Assembly: GCA_951230915.1 (NCBI GenBank)
Contig: OX579637.1
Coordinates: 6,200,001 to 6,264,000, forward strand
Length of the DNA: 64,000 bases
Reading direction: 5' to 3'
Origin: Antitrichia curtipendula
Taxonomy: Eukaryota > Streptophyta > Bryopsida > Hypnales > Leucodontaceae
The position numbers were made by a program, and so were the translations under genes. The notes beneath the pieces were generated by a model. It had not been told where the DNA came from and made no database searches. It saw only the letters and a list, made by a program, of their open reading frames with translations. Numbering within the stretch: the stretch's first letter is position 1; each line of letters begins with the position of its first letter. Positions 12,075 through 23,530 of the stretch are shown here, piece by piece.

Positions 12075-12087
12075 TTCGTCAACCCTG
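12075..12087. repeat. hAT right terminal inverted repeat
   Basis: TTCGTCAACCCTG ends the element. Its complement starts CAGGGTTG, like both ends of the 38,932-61,296 span. Confidence 0.5.
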
Positions 12088-12992
12088 TTTCTAATGCCTT
12101 GTGTGATGGTGTTCATTTGGATTTTAAAGTGAGAGGTTTGAAGTAGTTTGTATCACTCTATGCATATAGGCAAACATAATGCTCTATTGGTTGCTTCAAC
12201 TCCGACAAAGAAGCCTGGAAAACATAGTTCATTTTATTTCTCATCCAATAAAGTACATAGAGATCAAGGATGATTTGGCCAAAAAAATTAGTATCTAAAA
12301 ACACACAGTCAATATCGGGTGATTTGTGTAGAGTTCTTCGATTTTGAAAAGGAGGGAATGCTTGACATGACAATGTTGAAGTTCAACACATGGAAGCAAT
12401 GTAGGAGGTATTTGAGGGACCAATGATGTTCAAAATCCATCACTTTAAGAGGTCCTTTCAAAAGTAAGCATTTACATATTCCATTTCTTTATTTACATTC
12501 AATAGAGTCTATAGAAGTGGTTTATATAGATTAGTATAAGTGAACTTATGTTCAAGTTGTAATGGATGTAGTTCTACTTTGAGTTTCTATATTCATTATT
12601 TAGAAACCTATTTCTATTTTGAATGCGTTTTGGTACATTTTATTGAATCATTATAGTAGAGGTAATAAATATTGTAGTTGTCAGATAGAAGACGGTTATA
12701 GAGCCCTATTCATTTAGAATTTCATATATCCATATGTACTTGTAGACACTTCTAAAGTATATCAAATGATATAGATTAGATCCCAATTTTTTTCATTTTC
12801 TTTGAAACAACGATAGAATCCTAATTCCAGTAAACTTCTATGTCTTAGAATGTAGTATAATTTCTAACCCGGTCCTAACTTAGTCCTTTATGTACTTATA
12901 ATTTTCAATTTTTAATAGATGGGGCAATTTAAAATAAACATGGCATATGATCAAAGTTTTTTTTGTTGAACTTCCTAAATTAAAAAAACAAT
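12088..12992. other. Intergenic, nothing recognised
   Basis: AT-rich, no coding frame of note. Confidence 0.5.
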
Positions 12993-13210
12993 CACTACAA
13001 GAAACTCATGTTTTTATTTACATCCTCAATATTTTTATGACCTATATTTTTGGACATCGATTTTGACATCTAGTTGTTTTTATGTTGTTTATGATGTTCA
13101 TAGGATGTTATTGTTGATATAAAAACAACTAGATGTCAAAATAGATGTCCAAAAAAATCCGTCATAAAAATATTGGGCATGTCAAAAAAAAACATGGGTT
13201 TCTTTTAGTT
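12993..13210. mobile_element. CACTA-type miniature element (foldback)
   Basis: Starts CACTACAAGAAAC and ends GGTTTCTTTTAGTT, a diverged inverted copy. It is flanked by AAT on both sides (12990-12992 and 13211-13213), the 3-bp duplication expected for CACTA elements. The whole interior is an inverted repeat (for example ttttgacatctagttgttttta against its complement near 13,120). Non-coding. Confidence 0.75.
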
Positions 13211-14171
13211 AATAGACTAAACATGGAACTACTTCAAAATTTTATAACTAATTACACAAAGCTCCAAAAATATGAAACAACTTGGATTAGATGCCAAATC
13301 CACTTGCCTTTGAAGGAATGTTTAATGAAAGTTATTTCAAGAACCTTTGCCTCCTCAAAATTTGGTTTCAACTTTTACTTGGGCGATTTATGAACCAGTT
13401 ACCAAAACAATTACATATTTGGGTGCTACCTAGTTGTTTAGAGTTTATTTTATAATGAGCTATCTTGAGTCTAGTTTTTTTTAAAGAACTTGTACACGTC
13501 AATCCGAACCTACTTGAGCCTTGTGAAAGAGGAATCATTATAAATAGAAATTTCTGAATTGAAGTCCATCTACTACAAGGAATGATTCCATTTGGCATGC
13601 AGTGATCTTCTCCCAAACTAACTATCTTTGAGTGTTGTCCCAAAAATCTTAGGCAATTATTTTTCCACTGAATGAGTTTAGTCTCATCTTTAATTCAAAA
13701 TTCTTCTTCATTTGCATGTTCATTCCATAACACTACCTTCGTCCCCACATCCCTATTTCATTCTAAACGTTCAAAGTAAGATAATTTATTTGAGATGTTT
13801 TGTCTTTTGCATGTTGGAAGCCATCATGACAACACGGAATATCAAGAGTCAATCTCGTGAAGATGCAACTATCCTATAAACAAGGAAGACAACCAAACCA
13901 GCACATCTAGCAAATCAGGTAATAATTTGAGATTCCAAGCTGTGACAACCAAAGTGAATTTGAGATTGTGAGTCTAATTGATGTATATTTTTTGTTTTCT
14001 TATTGTATGGTCAAAGACTATTGGTTTTACTTTGATTGGACTGTTGATTAGTAGAATCTGGTTGATTTTGGAATAAGGCTTATTTAATTGTAGATCAATA
14101 TTTTCAATGCATAAGGTGTCGTACGCGTAATCTAGAGGTAAGCACCTTTAACACACAATTGTGGTTAGATG
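13211..14171. other. Intergenic, nothing recognised
   Basis: AT-rich, with no supported gene or repeat. Confidence 0.5.
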
Positions 14172-15205
14172 ACACGGAAAATCGTCCCAGGGACTCTACT
14201 ATGTTGCTATGAATTTGAATTTATTTGGTTTATCTCTAAAACACCCCAAGGGAACCCAAAATCTTTTCCTTCTTCCGGAACTTACTTCTTTCTGGGTTCT
14301 AATCCGGATCCGTCCTCTTCCGGAATCCGGATACAATCACTCATTGGTTTGTTATATCCCTGTTTTACCTTCAAGGGGTCCGTTTTTACTCTTTAAAGGG
14401 GCAGGGACTCCACCACTTATCAATCACACACTCTAACACCTACAAAACAATCCAAGACACTCAACAGATCTAAATGTTGCTACGAAGTAGGTTTCCGTCT
14501 CCTCACAACTTTTCGGATGGCCCATCCGGGAAGCAGGTCACGCGGAATCCGGTCTCTCCTCTCCACTACAATGACAGATACATAACTATCCGGATTCAAC
14601 ACAAAAAGAAGTCTAAAAGGAATTGGTCTAAAACTGCAGTTGGCAGATCTTCCAGTAAGCGGGGGTTTTCCCCTTGGCGGCCACTTAACTCCGCACAGAA
14701 CCACTTCTAGTTCCGAAACCTCACCCTCACCACTCCAATCGGATTACCGTTCCAGTAGTTTAAAGATTCTAAATGTGCAAGTCCTACAGATCCGACCTAG
14801 CTCCGTCACAGATCCTCTTTTACTGTCTTACTCCAAACAATCATGGAATCCGGATTCCTCCTTCCCGGTTCCTCACAACTCACAAAGCACACAAACACAC
14901 CGCCCAAGTCCTCCAAACAATACTTAGAGCATGGAAAGTCCACTAAATGGCTCGGATCAAAGTAAAGAAGGTAAATGAAAATTGAAATTGCATAAGGATG
15001 GAATGAATGAGCAACAGACCTGCTCATCATTTAAAACTAAAACAAAAAAGGAAAAAGAGGCCCAAAAATCCTGGTGACCAACCGCTGACGCATCCGAGAT
15101 ACCCGGCGCGCCAGAAATTATCCCTGAAAATCCGGAAACGGGCCCACATACGGAAAATCTGTTCCGGAAACTAAAAAAAACTCAGAACATAACTATCCTT
15201 CCTAT

Positions 15206-17167
15206 CTACTTCCTGTGGCGCGTCTTCTTCGAACTGCTGCTGCCTAGATTTACAGCTTCCTTTGGATTGTGCTTGACAGGAGTCGATCGGACCGCTGCTC
15301 GGGTCTGAATCTTCCTAGAAGGGGGCAGAAGGTCTTCATTTGTTTCTATCATGGATCCAAATTCGAAGTCGTCCTTGTCCGAATCCACAATCTCGTTCAC
15401 CTCCTCCAACTCGTCCAGGTTGATGGGAGCTTCTCTCTCCCTCGGTGCCTTGGCTTTTGGTGCATTCGTCTCTTGCATATGAACAAAATCTTGGGGGCTT
15501 GTCCGGGCCGGATTGGCCATCGCTCCCATCCGATCGAGGAGGTTGTTCTGTAGCATCGACTATGTTGGGTTTACGGAATCTGAAGTTCCAATCTATACTG
15601 GTGTAGGGGTTTCCACCTGAACTGGTGTTCTCGTCTGAGCCGGAATATTTTGTTGTTGGGCCGAAACCTTCGTGGCGATCTGAATCCGCTGCGCCAACCA
15701 CCCCTGCGAAATCTAATGTGGCTTTAGTAACAACCCCAGACCTTCCGGCTTCAAACGGATGGAACTCTTGCCCAACTGTTTCACTGGAGTCTAAAGATAT
15801 GGATTCGTGGATAGATCCGGAAAAGACGAAAAATTCATCGCCTGTTCCGGATCCACCCGGGCCACCAACGACTGCATTTCCTTCAGGACCCTCTCCATCC
15901 TCGTCTGGAAGTCCATCATAATCATTACCACCTTAGATCCGGTGATGTGCCCATCCGTCACCAGTTGTACGTCATAGAGGGCCGCCTTGTTCACCAAATC
16001 CACCGGTTGGGTGACAAGGGACTGTAAGCTACGGACCATGTTAAGGGCGTCCTTCTCGTTCCGTCTTGCCAAAGAACACTCCCCTTCCGCCCAACTGGTC
16101 CGAGTTTGGAACTCGTCCCGGGTCTTCTCGAGGCTCCGGATCTCCTCATCCTTCTGGCGGATCGTATCCAAATTTGTCCTCCGCCGAATCTCATCAATAA
16201 TTTCCTCGGGCGGAACCTTCAGTTCGTCCGCAACCTCCTGGATGAATGCGGTCATCTTTACATATAGGAGTCGCGCCTGTACCATCCACTGGTCTCCGAC
16301 GTTGAAGAACTCCTTTCCGGATGGTCTCCCCTCATCCGAAACTCGGCTTGGCTCCACCGGATCTACCTTGGGTTGCTTCCCCCTCAAACCCGGATCCGTG
16401 GACTTCCTCTTGGTTCCTCTCCGTCTGATCCGGTCCTCCTCTAGTTCCTCTTCTTCCTCTTCCGAAACCGGAGCCTTCTCCTAGACCTCGTTCATCAATC
16501 CGTACTTGAGGATTTCACATCTTGTTTCGTAGATGAGGGTCTCTTCCGGCGTCAGGACATCTCCGTGATGGTACAAGTAGAACAGGTAGGGGCAGATCGG
16601 GCTGTACTTGGCCTTGGCGACGTGGTCCGCCAATTTGGTGACCATCGTTGTGATCACCCTCCCCTAGTGCACCGTCCTTTCCTCCATGCTTCCGAAGATG
16701 GTGTTGGCTACTGTCACGGTGACCCGGCTCGGCTTTTCCGGATAGAGTATTGGAATCATAAACTCCAATACTCGCCGGTGTTGTTTGTTGATGCAATTCG
16801 CGATTGTATAGCCCTCCTTGGTATTAAGCGGATTCCGGAATTTCCCCGTCGCAAACTTATCCGTCCTTGAAGCCAGGCCGTCCCCGAACTTCCGGAATTG
16901 ATACACCTCTGCCCAGACATCTTCCGTCCATCCCTTCCTCTACCTTCTTACAGTTAGCTCATACTGATTCGCCGTTCCGTCAATCAGCTCCTGAATTAGC
17001 TCATCTCTCTTCAGGTTCCAGGGCCTTTCTATGAGTCCCACGCATCCAATCCATCTCAGATCCTCCTCTAACTCCTTACGGATCTCTAGATCATTCGGTA
17101 TCGCCGGACAAACCATCCGGGCGACGACCGACACCCTTGCGGCTCGTGGGTTACTACTTTCCGCCAT
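15206..17167 (-). pseudogene. Unknown transposon-like protein, 654-codon frame with TAG-only interruptions
   Basis: ATG at 17,167 (MAESSNPRAARVSVV). One reading frame of 654 codons runs without a shift to 15,206 but contains TAG at 16,940, 16,664, 16,481, 15,791, 15,713, 15,593 and 15,560, plus a terminal TAG. No TAA or TGA occurs. Residues 1-230 form a globular region: LIERPWNLKRDEL, GWTEDVWAEVYQF, VLEFMIPILYPEKPSRVTV, and a helical stretch before PICPYLFYLYHHGDVLTPEE. Its layout recalls plant transposon proteins of the Transposase_32 kind, at low confidence. An acidic run (EEEEEE) and a basic stretch follow, then a coiled coil (about 16,250-15,900) and a disordered tail. The TAG at 16,664 falls where Trp is plausible (VH-stop-GRVI). 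Confidence 0.5.
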
Positions 17168-17308
17168 TGGAATCCGACCAAGTAAACTCTAATCCGGCCT
17201 CACCTCTCTCTATCTGTAAACGCACTCTCACCAGACTTTCTCTCAACTAGCTATGTGCGGAGGAGTTTGGAAACTCAAAAAGTGAAGAGAGAAAGGCCAA
17301 TGGTGGTC

Positions 17309-17316
17309 TTTAAATA
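17309..17316 (-). promoter_or_regulatory. Possible TATA box for the 17,167 gene
   Basis: TATTTAAA on the minus strand about 140 bases before the ATG, followed by a purine/pyrimidine-rich leader. Confidence 0.35.
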
Positions 17317-17902
17317 GCCAAAACAGCGCCGCCAGTTCCCGGAATTGGAACAAGATTAGGGTTCCGTTCCCGAGGCACGTCCCCTAGCCTCGTAGGCCGG
17401 ATCCCTAGTCCGTAGGTGGCGGTGTCTTGATTCATTTCCGAAAACCCTATCTTGACCGGATCAGAAACTAGTTTCCAGATGACGGCTTATTCTAAACGTA
17501 AGCTCTTCTGGAAGACAACTACCATTTTTTAAACAAAAAGATTTAAAATTTCTCTATCTATTCCATCTATTCTACCCTATCTATACGGAAATTAGGTTTC
17601 CGTGTTGTGATATAAGTTTTAAAACAAATTTAATGAGTGAATTATATTATGTTTATCAATTGAGAGATTTGATATGGTTTGATGAGACATGTAGGTATAA
17701 GAATTGTGCATACATTTGAAGAACTAATTAAAGGATTTTCAATAACGTCCTTAGGCATTAATTGTAGTTAACTATTATACATGTTGTGAACTTTGGTCCT
17801 TTCTTCTCCCAAACATAACAATCTGGTAGTTAGAATTTAATGAATGCTAGAACTTTGAGAGGACTTATTACAAAAATGACATTTTTTTCAAAAAAATACC
17901 AT

Positions 17903-18119
17903 CACTACAAAACAAAAAGGTGTTTTAAGTGAGTTTTTAAATATAGTCCTAGACATAAGATAATAATTAATAATCTTTAAGAAGATTTTTAGTAAGAATT
18001 TACTAGAAATACATGTATGTCTAGTAAATTTTTACTAAAGATCTTCTAAAAGGTCATTACTTATTATCTTATGTTTAAGACTATAAAAACTCACTTAAAA
18101 CACCCCTTTCTCTTACAAC
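17903..18119. mobile_element. CACTA-like miniature element (foldback)
   Basis: Starts CACTACAAAAC and ends in a diverged complement (tctcttacaac). The next 18 bases, aggtgttttaagtgag, match the other arm (ctcacttaaaacacc). The interior folds back further around 17,960-18,060. A target duplication is not clear. Confidence 0.6.
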
Positions 18120-19390
18120 GACGCTAGGATGTGAGCCTAGAGCGGTGAGCTTGTGAGTTGCGAGCATGGAGTTTGTGAGCATAGAGCTTGAAAACATTAT
18201 TTTTTGAATTTCTTGGAAATTTTTGGTGTGATCCCACAATTTTTTGGTAAGTAGAGGAAAATGTAATATTTCTAGTAACTTTTCTGGCCTATGACCGTGT
18301 CCCCTATAACCGTGGATCGAGTCAAATATTTTTATCTTTGTTTTGAAATTCTTATTTGCCATGGAAGAAGACTTTCAAGCTTTCATGCAAACTTTCAGGT
18401 TTTTAGGTCATTTAATACCTCAAGAAACATGCCTAAATTCCTAACGTTGTGAGTATGCTACACCTATGGAATTTAGGCTAATCCAGAATCTTGTCAGATT
18501 TTGGCATAATTTTAAACGCTTTAAGATATAGGGTATAGATTTGGGTGGGCCAGTAAACACAATTGGGGTCAAATAATAGGACATGAAATTGGGAAGGTCA
18601 TGGTAATGGGCTGGTCCAGCTTATCCCATAACAATTGGCATTTCCAACATGCACAAGTATAAGAGGACATGCGTAGGATAAATAGACACCTTGAGGGTTT
18701 GAGTAAGATGGCTACCACAAATCATTGAGGTTTAGGGTAGAAATCTCACTCGAATTTTTAAGTGTTTTGCTTCACATAGTGTTCAATTCTAGAGATTGAT
18801 TTTTGATGTGATGGTAATGTACTTCCACATGTTGACATCTTCAAAGATATTTAAAAAAGAAGGGGAAGCTATAAAAGATGGAAGATGTCCTACAAAGAAC
18901 TCAAACAAAGACATAAAGAAAGTAAGGCCTTTAATGAATTAAAGAGATTGAAAAAAGGAAGGTAATGGAAGAAAACTTAGAAAAAAAATATAGAAATGGA
19001 AACTAAATGAAAAAATAAAAAATTGGAAAAAAAATTAATTGAAAGAAAAAGAAGACAGAAAATAGAAGGAACAAAAATGGGGAATGTCCAAAGGTGAAAG
19101 AAATGGAATGAAAAAAAAAATTGATATACATGAATTAAATAGTAAAAGATTGTGAAAAACAAACTCAATAATGTTCATATTCGTAGGTGCATTAATTTTT
19201 TAGGGTTCACAATTGGAGTGCAAGAGTCATTCATATGAATTTACTTCACAATATTTTACTAATGACACATGATTGCTCCCATACTTCATGAATGCAAAAC
19301 CATTTATGATATCATGTACTTGAAATCAGTTCAACTGTAATATATGTAAATAAATATAATACGAATGAACTACATTCGAAAATGGGTCCG
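18120..19390. other. Intergenic; purine-rich A tract 18,850-19,170
   Basis: No gene. Around 18,130-18,190 a ctag/gagctt/gagcatg-like phrase recurs several times (tgtgagcatagagcttg), resembling the small tandem repeat at 34,406. 18,850-19,170 is almost pure A/G on the plus strand. Confidence 0.5.
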
Positions 19391-19393
19391 TGC

Positions 19394-22300
19394 CTATTCT
19401 GGAATTGTGATAATTCCTGCTCGAAGTAGAAGTACCTTCAACTCATTGAAGCTATAACTGGGTGCATGAATGAATTTGTCATCATGGATATCCATCTTGC
19501 AGAAGTACCTTTACAAATAGTATAAGTGTTTGCAATTTACGTACTGCTGTCGACCTCCGATGGCTGATACAGCCATGTTCACAAAATCCGGGCATGTGCA
19601 TGTAGGAAACATACCCACTGTTATTCGATAGACATTCCTTGTATGCTCTGGTTCTGTCTCCAATGACACTATTGCACCTAAGCCAGGAAGGGGGAGTAAA
19701 GTCACTCCAAGAATTAGTCCTCTAACATTTCCTGCACTCTCCCACTTATTTCGTTGTTCTGTAGTTGGTGCATTTACACTTCGCCGTATGGTTCGGTTGT
19801 TCCTAACCGTTGGATATGCATCCGGATTCGGTGGTGGTGGTTGGTCAAACAAAACGGTATTGAAAATCTTTGACATGTTGAACAGTCGACGTGGTGACAA
19901 TATAGGACGCTCTTGGAGACGAAAGCCCGCATGTTGCAGAAGCAAAGTTTCTTCCCGATTCAGGGTGGTCCCAGATAAAATTGGCCAAACCTCTAGCACA
20001 TCAAGCCAATCAATGACCCACTTCCGTTTTGTACCTTTCACACATCGTTCAATGTCGTCCCAACAAAACCAAAAGTCCACCACTACTTCTCGCTTACTTC
20101 CATAATCTTCTTTTCTACCTCGATAGGTGGGAGCTGGTGTTCCTTTTTTTCCCCTCGCAATTTTGGCAGAACATTTTATGTTTGAACCCTTCTGCTGAGC
20201 TTGACATTTAGCGGCTGATTTGTGGCTGATCCTTGCAATGTGCCACTTTGATATATCGCAATCGCTTTCAAAAGCAAGTGAAACATATTCAGAAGTATTT
20301 GTCTCATGCTGCTTACCTTTGTCACTAGCAGTTTCCACAAACGCCATGGTAGTCCTCGTCCGAACACAAGGTTGAGAGAAATTGACTTTGTCTGGTCTAT
20401 GTGAGTCTCCCTCATCGCCAATTGGTATGTCCAACTTCCTTTTTGTACTTCCAAATATCTCCTCTCCTTCCAAATGCGGTATACGACTTCCAAGACCCTC
20501 GGCTCCAGGTAACGAGTTCAACGCTTCTGCAATTTTTTTTGGATCTCGGCTTCGAGTGGCCGCTCTTAATTTCAACTCACACTTTGATGGACCAGTTCCT
20601 GATGCATGACCTCTAAGGTATGCCCGGTAATTCGTCATTTGCATCCAAGCACGAATGCTGTCGTCGCAAGTGGCGTCAAACAGGTTGTTTCCACGATTTC
20701 CGGACATTTGAAGCCACTTGTTATGAACCGTTTCAGATAAATTGCATGATGGCAGGTCCAACATCTCGTCCAAATTCAATTTCTAAAAATCCAAGTATGT
20801 TTGCAGCAGAGTTAGCACTTCCAATTTAAAATGGCATAGACATTTCAATGTCATGGCTCCTATACTAACTAAATGTGTACTCTCTTAAAGTAGAGGCCAT
20901 TGAAAAATACTTTTATATAATAATACATTACTATTCTAAGCATTATCACTACAATGTTTATCTAAGTGTTTGGTAAAGGCAAATTCGAGCATTACAGACT
21001 TCGATTCCAGAAAAGTAGATTCCAATGGGAAGGTACTAGAAAAGGGTGCACTTGCAGACTCCACAAATACATCAGTCAGATCCGACTGATGTATTTGTAG
21101 TATTTGCTGGCCCCCCCTATTTCATACCTTTTTCAATTATTCACAATTATTTTAGTTATCAATTACACTAAGTCAGCTATTGTTACAAACCCGGCATTCA
21201 AAAATGACATATAAAGAAGCCCAATCGACTAGGCACAAGAATTTAATTCAAAACATGCCTTTATAAATTAAAACATTTATATGGATTAAATTTAGTTAGC
21301 CACTCACCATATCCATGAAGCCTCCCCATTGCCGGTACCGGAAATGCCAAAATGCAAGCCAATGGTCTAAATGATGAAGCGCTTCTTCACTAGCAGCTCC
21401 AGATGACAACCACCATGATCTTATTGCGAGGTAACGTGTCTCTGCCTCGTCCATATTCTTCGAATCTTTGTATTGTTTACACAAAGTATTATGTTGTTGT
21501 TGGAATGCTTCCTTGATGTGCTTCTGTGTATGCTTATGAAGAGAACTGGTCCAGTGCAACAAACACGTCCTTTCACGATCATCCATTTTCTCATCGGCAG
21601 AACCATTCCCATAGACAATACGGACTGCGTTCCAATTTGCCATGGCACTATCTGCCATGAATCCCTTAAAGTTAGGGTCAGTCAGCCCATGTTGGGCCAT
21701 GACGGTGTTCAAGCTCCTCCAAAATTGTACCTGCACCTCAGTATCTTCTGCATCTTCTGATTGCATGTCGCACACTGCAATGGTCATAACCTTTTTATAC
21801 TCGGTGTCATACACGTGGCAGGCCATTGTGCTCCAGTCTTTTACACGACGCACGTGGTCAAACATCACCCACGCATTTTGTAAATCTCCTCCTATCTGCA
21901 TGCGCCTGACGAGATCGACTCCACTTCCGGGTCCTTCGGTGAGCATCTTGAAAATGTAGACCTTCTCCTTCCCTTGTCCCGGAAAGACGTTGTCATGTAT
22001 GAATTCAAACTTTGACTCTTTCTTCATGGTTATAATGTTGTCAATGATCCCTCCACGGTTATTTGAGCGGAAAGAAGATATTACGTTCCGTATATTAGGA
22101 CTACTTAGATACTGGAAGCGATCCATAACCTCCTCCATTTCTTCTCCCTTCAACATGTGCTTCTCTCCCTCTCCATTGTGAAATAGATAGTTTGTTAGGA
22201 AGTCTTTACTAGCGGAGAGAGTAATTGCGGAGTTGGTGGCCGTAGGTGTTTTGGCCACTTGCTCCGCAATGAGTCCACAAATAGTTTCTATGGAATCTCT

Positions 22301-23476
22301 ATACATGCCCTTTGCAACAGGGTGAGCATGTTGACCAAAATGGATTGCAGCCCTACTCATCTCTGGGTTATCGGTATACGAATAGTATATCCTAGCATCA
22401 CAACTGTTTAGACACGAAGGTGCTTTCTTACAGACCTTACAAACTAGAGTACTATCCTTAGCAGGACTATCTCCAACTACAAAAGGAAAGGATGTATAGC
22501 CACTCCACTCTGTTTCATTTTTCTTGGAAGCTCTCCTTAGGTAATCACAATTTGGGTTTTCACAAATTAGGTGTCCAGCACAATATGACTTACGAAACTT
22601 GATGTTGTCGGAATTATTGATGTTTGTTGTCACCAGCTTGCACCACGGGTGTCCATCGTAACGCTTGTCCATTCCCTCCAAGTTCCGGGCCTGTGATGAA
22701 GACGAAGATGAACGACATGGAGGCAATTCAAAGATAACATCCCCGTCAAATACAGCCGGAAGAAACTGAACACGGTGATGCTGTACAACATTTAAATCCA
22801 TCACGGACAATTCATTTCGAGATCGACGCATATTGGCTAGTCCCTTCAAACACTCCATTATGCTCACTTTGTCTATTGGAAATGGATGCAATGGAGGCCG
22901 TGAAAAAAAAGACTTCGGCTGACTCTGCGATGACATTTCGGATTTTGACTTCATAGGAGCCCTTCCGGCTTCATCAGTTTGGATGGAACATGATTTCTTC
23001 TAGAGATTGAAGTTAGGAGACTCTCCTTCCGAATCACTGGATAACTCTATGATTGGATCAAATTTCTCAACTTTCACTACACGCAATACTACTGGACGTG
23101 GAAGGATTGGGGAAACGAGAGGAGGTGGACTAAGAGGTGTAGTATGTGCAACATATGGCATATCTACTGTCGAATTATCCGATTGACGGCTAAGAATCTC
23201 AGTAGAGGCAGCTAGAATAGACAAAGGGAGTCCATATGCTCTATAGTTTCCAGGGGCCAAATACCAGCACTGCGTTCCATCTTCTACAGACCTCACAATA
23301 GGGACAGACTGCTGCACTTGACCTGATTCCGACATCCTTTCCTCCTCAACATAGATGGTGGTTTCTTCAAATCTAAAACGAACGTGAAGCAGGTGACATG
23401 AAACTCTGGCACGTCCGCCATCCTCTATCGGAAACACAATGGGGACCTCATGACCGTCTACCCGAATGCAAGCCAT
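19394..23476 (-). CDS. SWIM zinc-finger protein, MULE-like (two exons, disrupted)
   Basis: ATG at 23,476, with exon 1 to 21,308. The donor ATG|GTGAGT is joined in phase to an acceptor TTTTTAG, so exon 2 starts at 20,782. Landmarks: a Ser/Asp-rich acidic end of the first domain (near 23,010), Cys/His pairs around 22,600-22,380 (CAGHLICENPNCDYL, CKVCKKAPSC), a core with FMADSAMANWNAV (near 21,640), HLDHWLAFWHFRYRQWGGFM, and a SWIM finger, CTCPDF followed by CKHLYYL (19,600-19,515). SWIM fingers bind nucleic acid or protein and are common in Mutator-type transposases and their domesticated relatives. Two stops interrupt the frame: TAG at 23,000 and TAA at 19,511. Beyond the TAA the frame clearly continues (RYFCKMDIHDDKFIHAPSYS) to TAG at 19,394. 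It may be a young pseudogene or carry unseen splicing. No catalytic triad was identified. Confidence 0.55.
21033..21121. mobile_element. GGATCC-type foldback miniature element (in SWIM gene intron)
   Basis: Centre catcagtcagatccgactgatg lies between arms acaaatac and gtatttgt, with outer arms ending in ccccccc on the right. It lies within intron 1 of the SWIM gene. It is a member of the family described at 28,041. Confidence 0.6.
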
Positions 23477-23523
23477 CGTGAGAGATAAGGTACAAAAGAA
23501 CTTCTCAAACTCCTTGTTCCTAC

Positions 23524-23529
23524 TATATA
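23524..23529 (-). promoter_or_regulatory. Probable TATA box of the SWIM gene
   Basis: TATATA on the minus strand about 50 bases before the ATG at 23,476. Confidence 0.45.
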
Positions 23530-23530
23530 C

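Larger units (their letters stand above)
5517..12087 (-). mobile_element. Truncated hAT element carrying a RING accessory gene
   Basis: The right terminus ends TTCGTCAACCCTG (12075-12087). This matches the ends of the 38,932-61,296 element (CAGGGTTGTTCGAAC when read inward). Inside are a GC-rich block (about 11,775-12,055), an accessory gene transcribed inward from that terminus (11,659-8,342), an AT-rich TTAA-bounded insert (7310-8254), a second GC-rich array (6612-6935), and the front half of a hAT transposase pointing outward to the left (6326-5545). The left terminus is missing and the transposase stops in its DUF659-like core, so the element is truncated. The arrangement parallels the larger element downstream in the window. 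Confidence 0.55.
14172..17605. mobile_element. Putative gene-bearing element with TCCGGA-rich flanks
   Basis: Short inverted ends ACACGGAAA (14172-14180) and TTTCCGTGT (17597-17605) bracket a stretch in which TCCGGA or TCCGG recurs dozens of times, both outside the gene (14,270-15,170 and 17,330-17,480) and within it. No clear target duplication was found. GC content jumps relative to both flanks. One gene runs inward from the right end. The class is unknown and the exact ends are tentative. Confidence 0.4.

Noticed and set aside
15625..16484. Plus-strand frames over the 15,206-17,167 gene
   Set aside because: They are antisense to a longer frame that has an ATG, a promoter-like TATA and coiled-coil character.
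18977..19168. Phe-rich minus-strand frame
   Set aside because: It is the shadow of a purine-rich tract with no protein features beyond low complexity.
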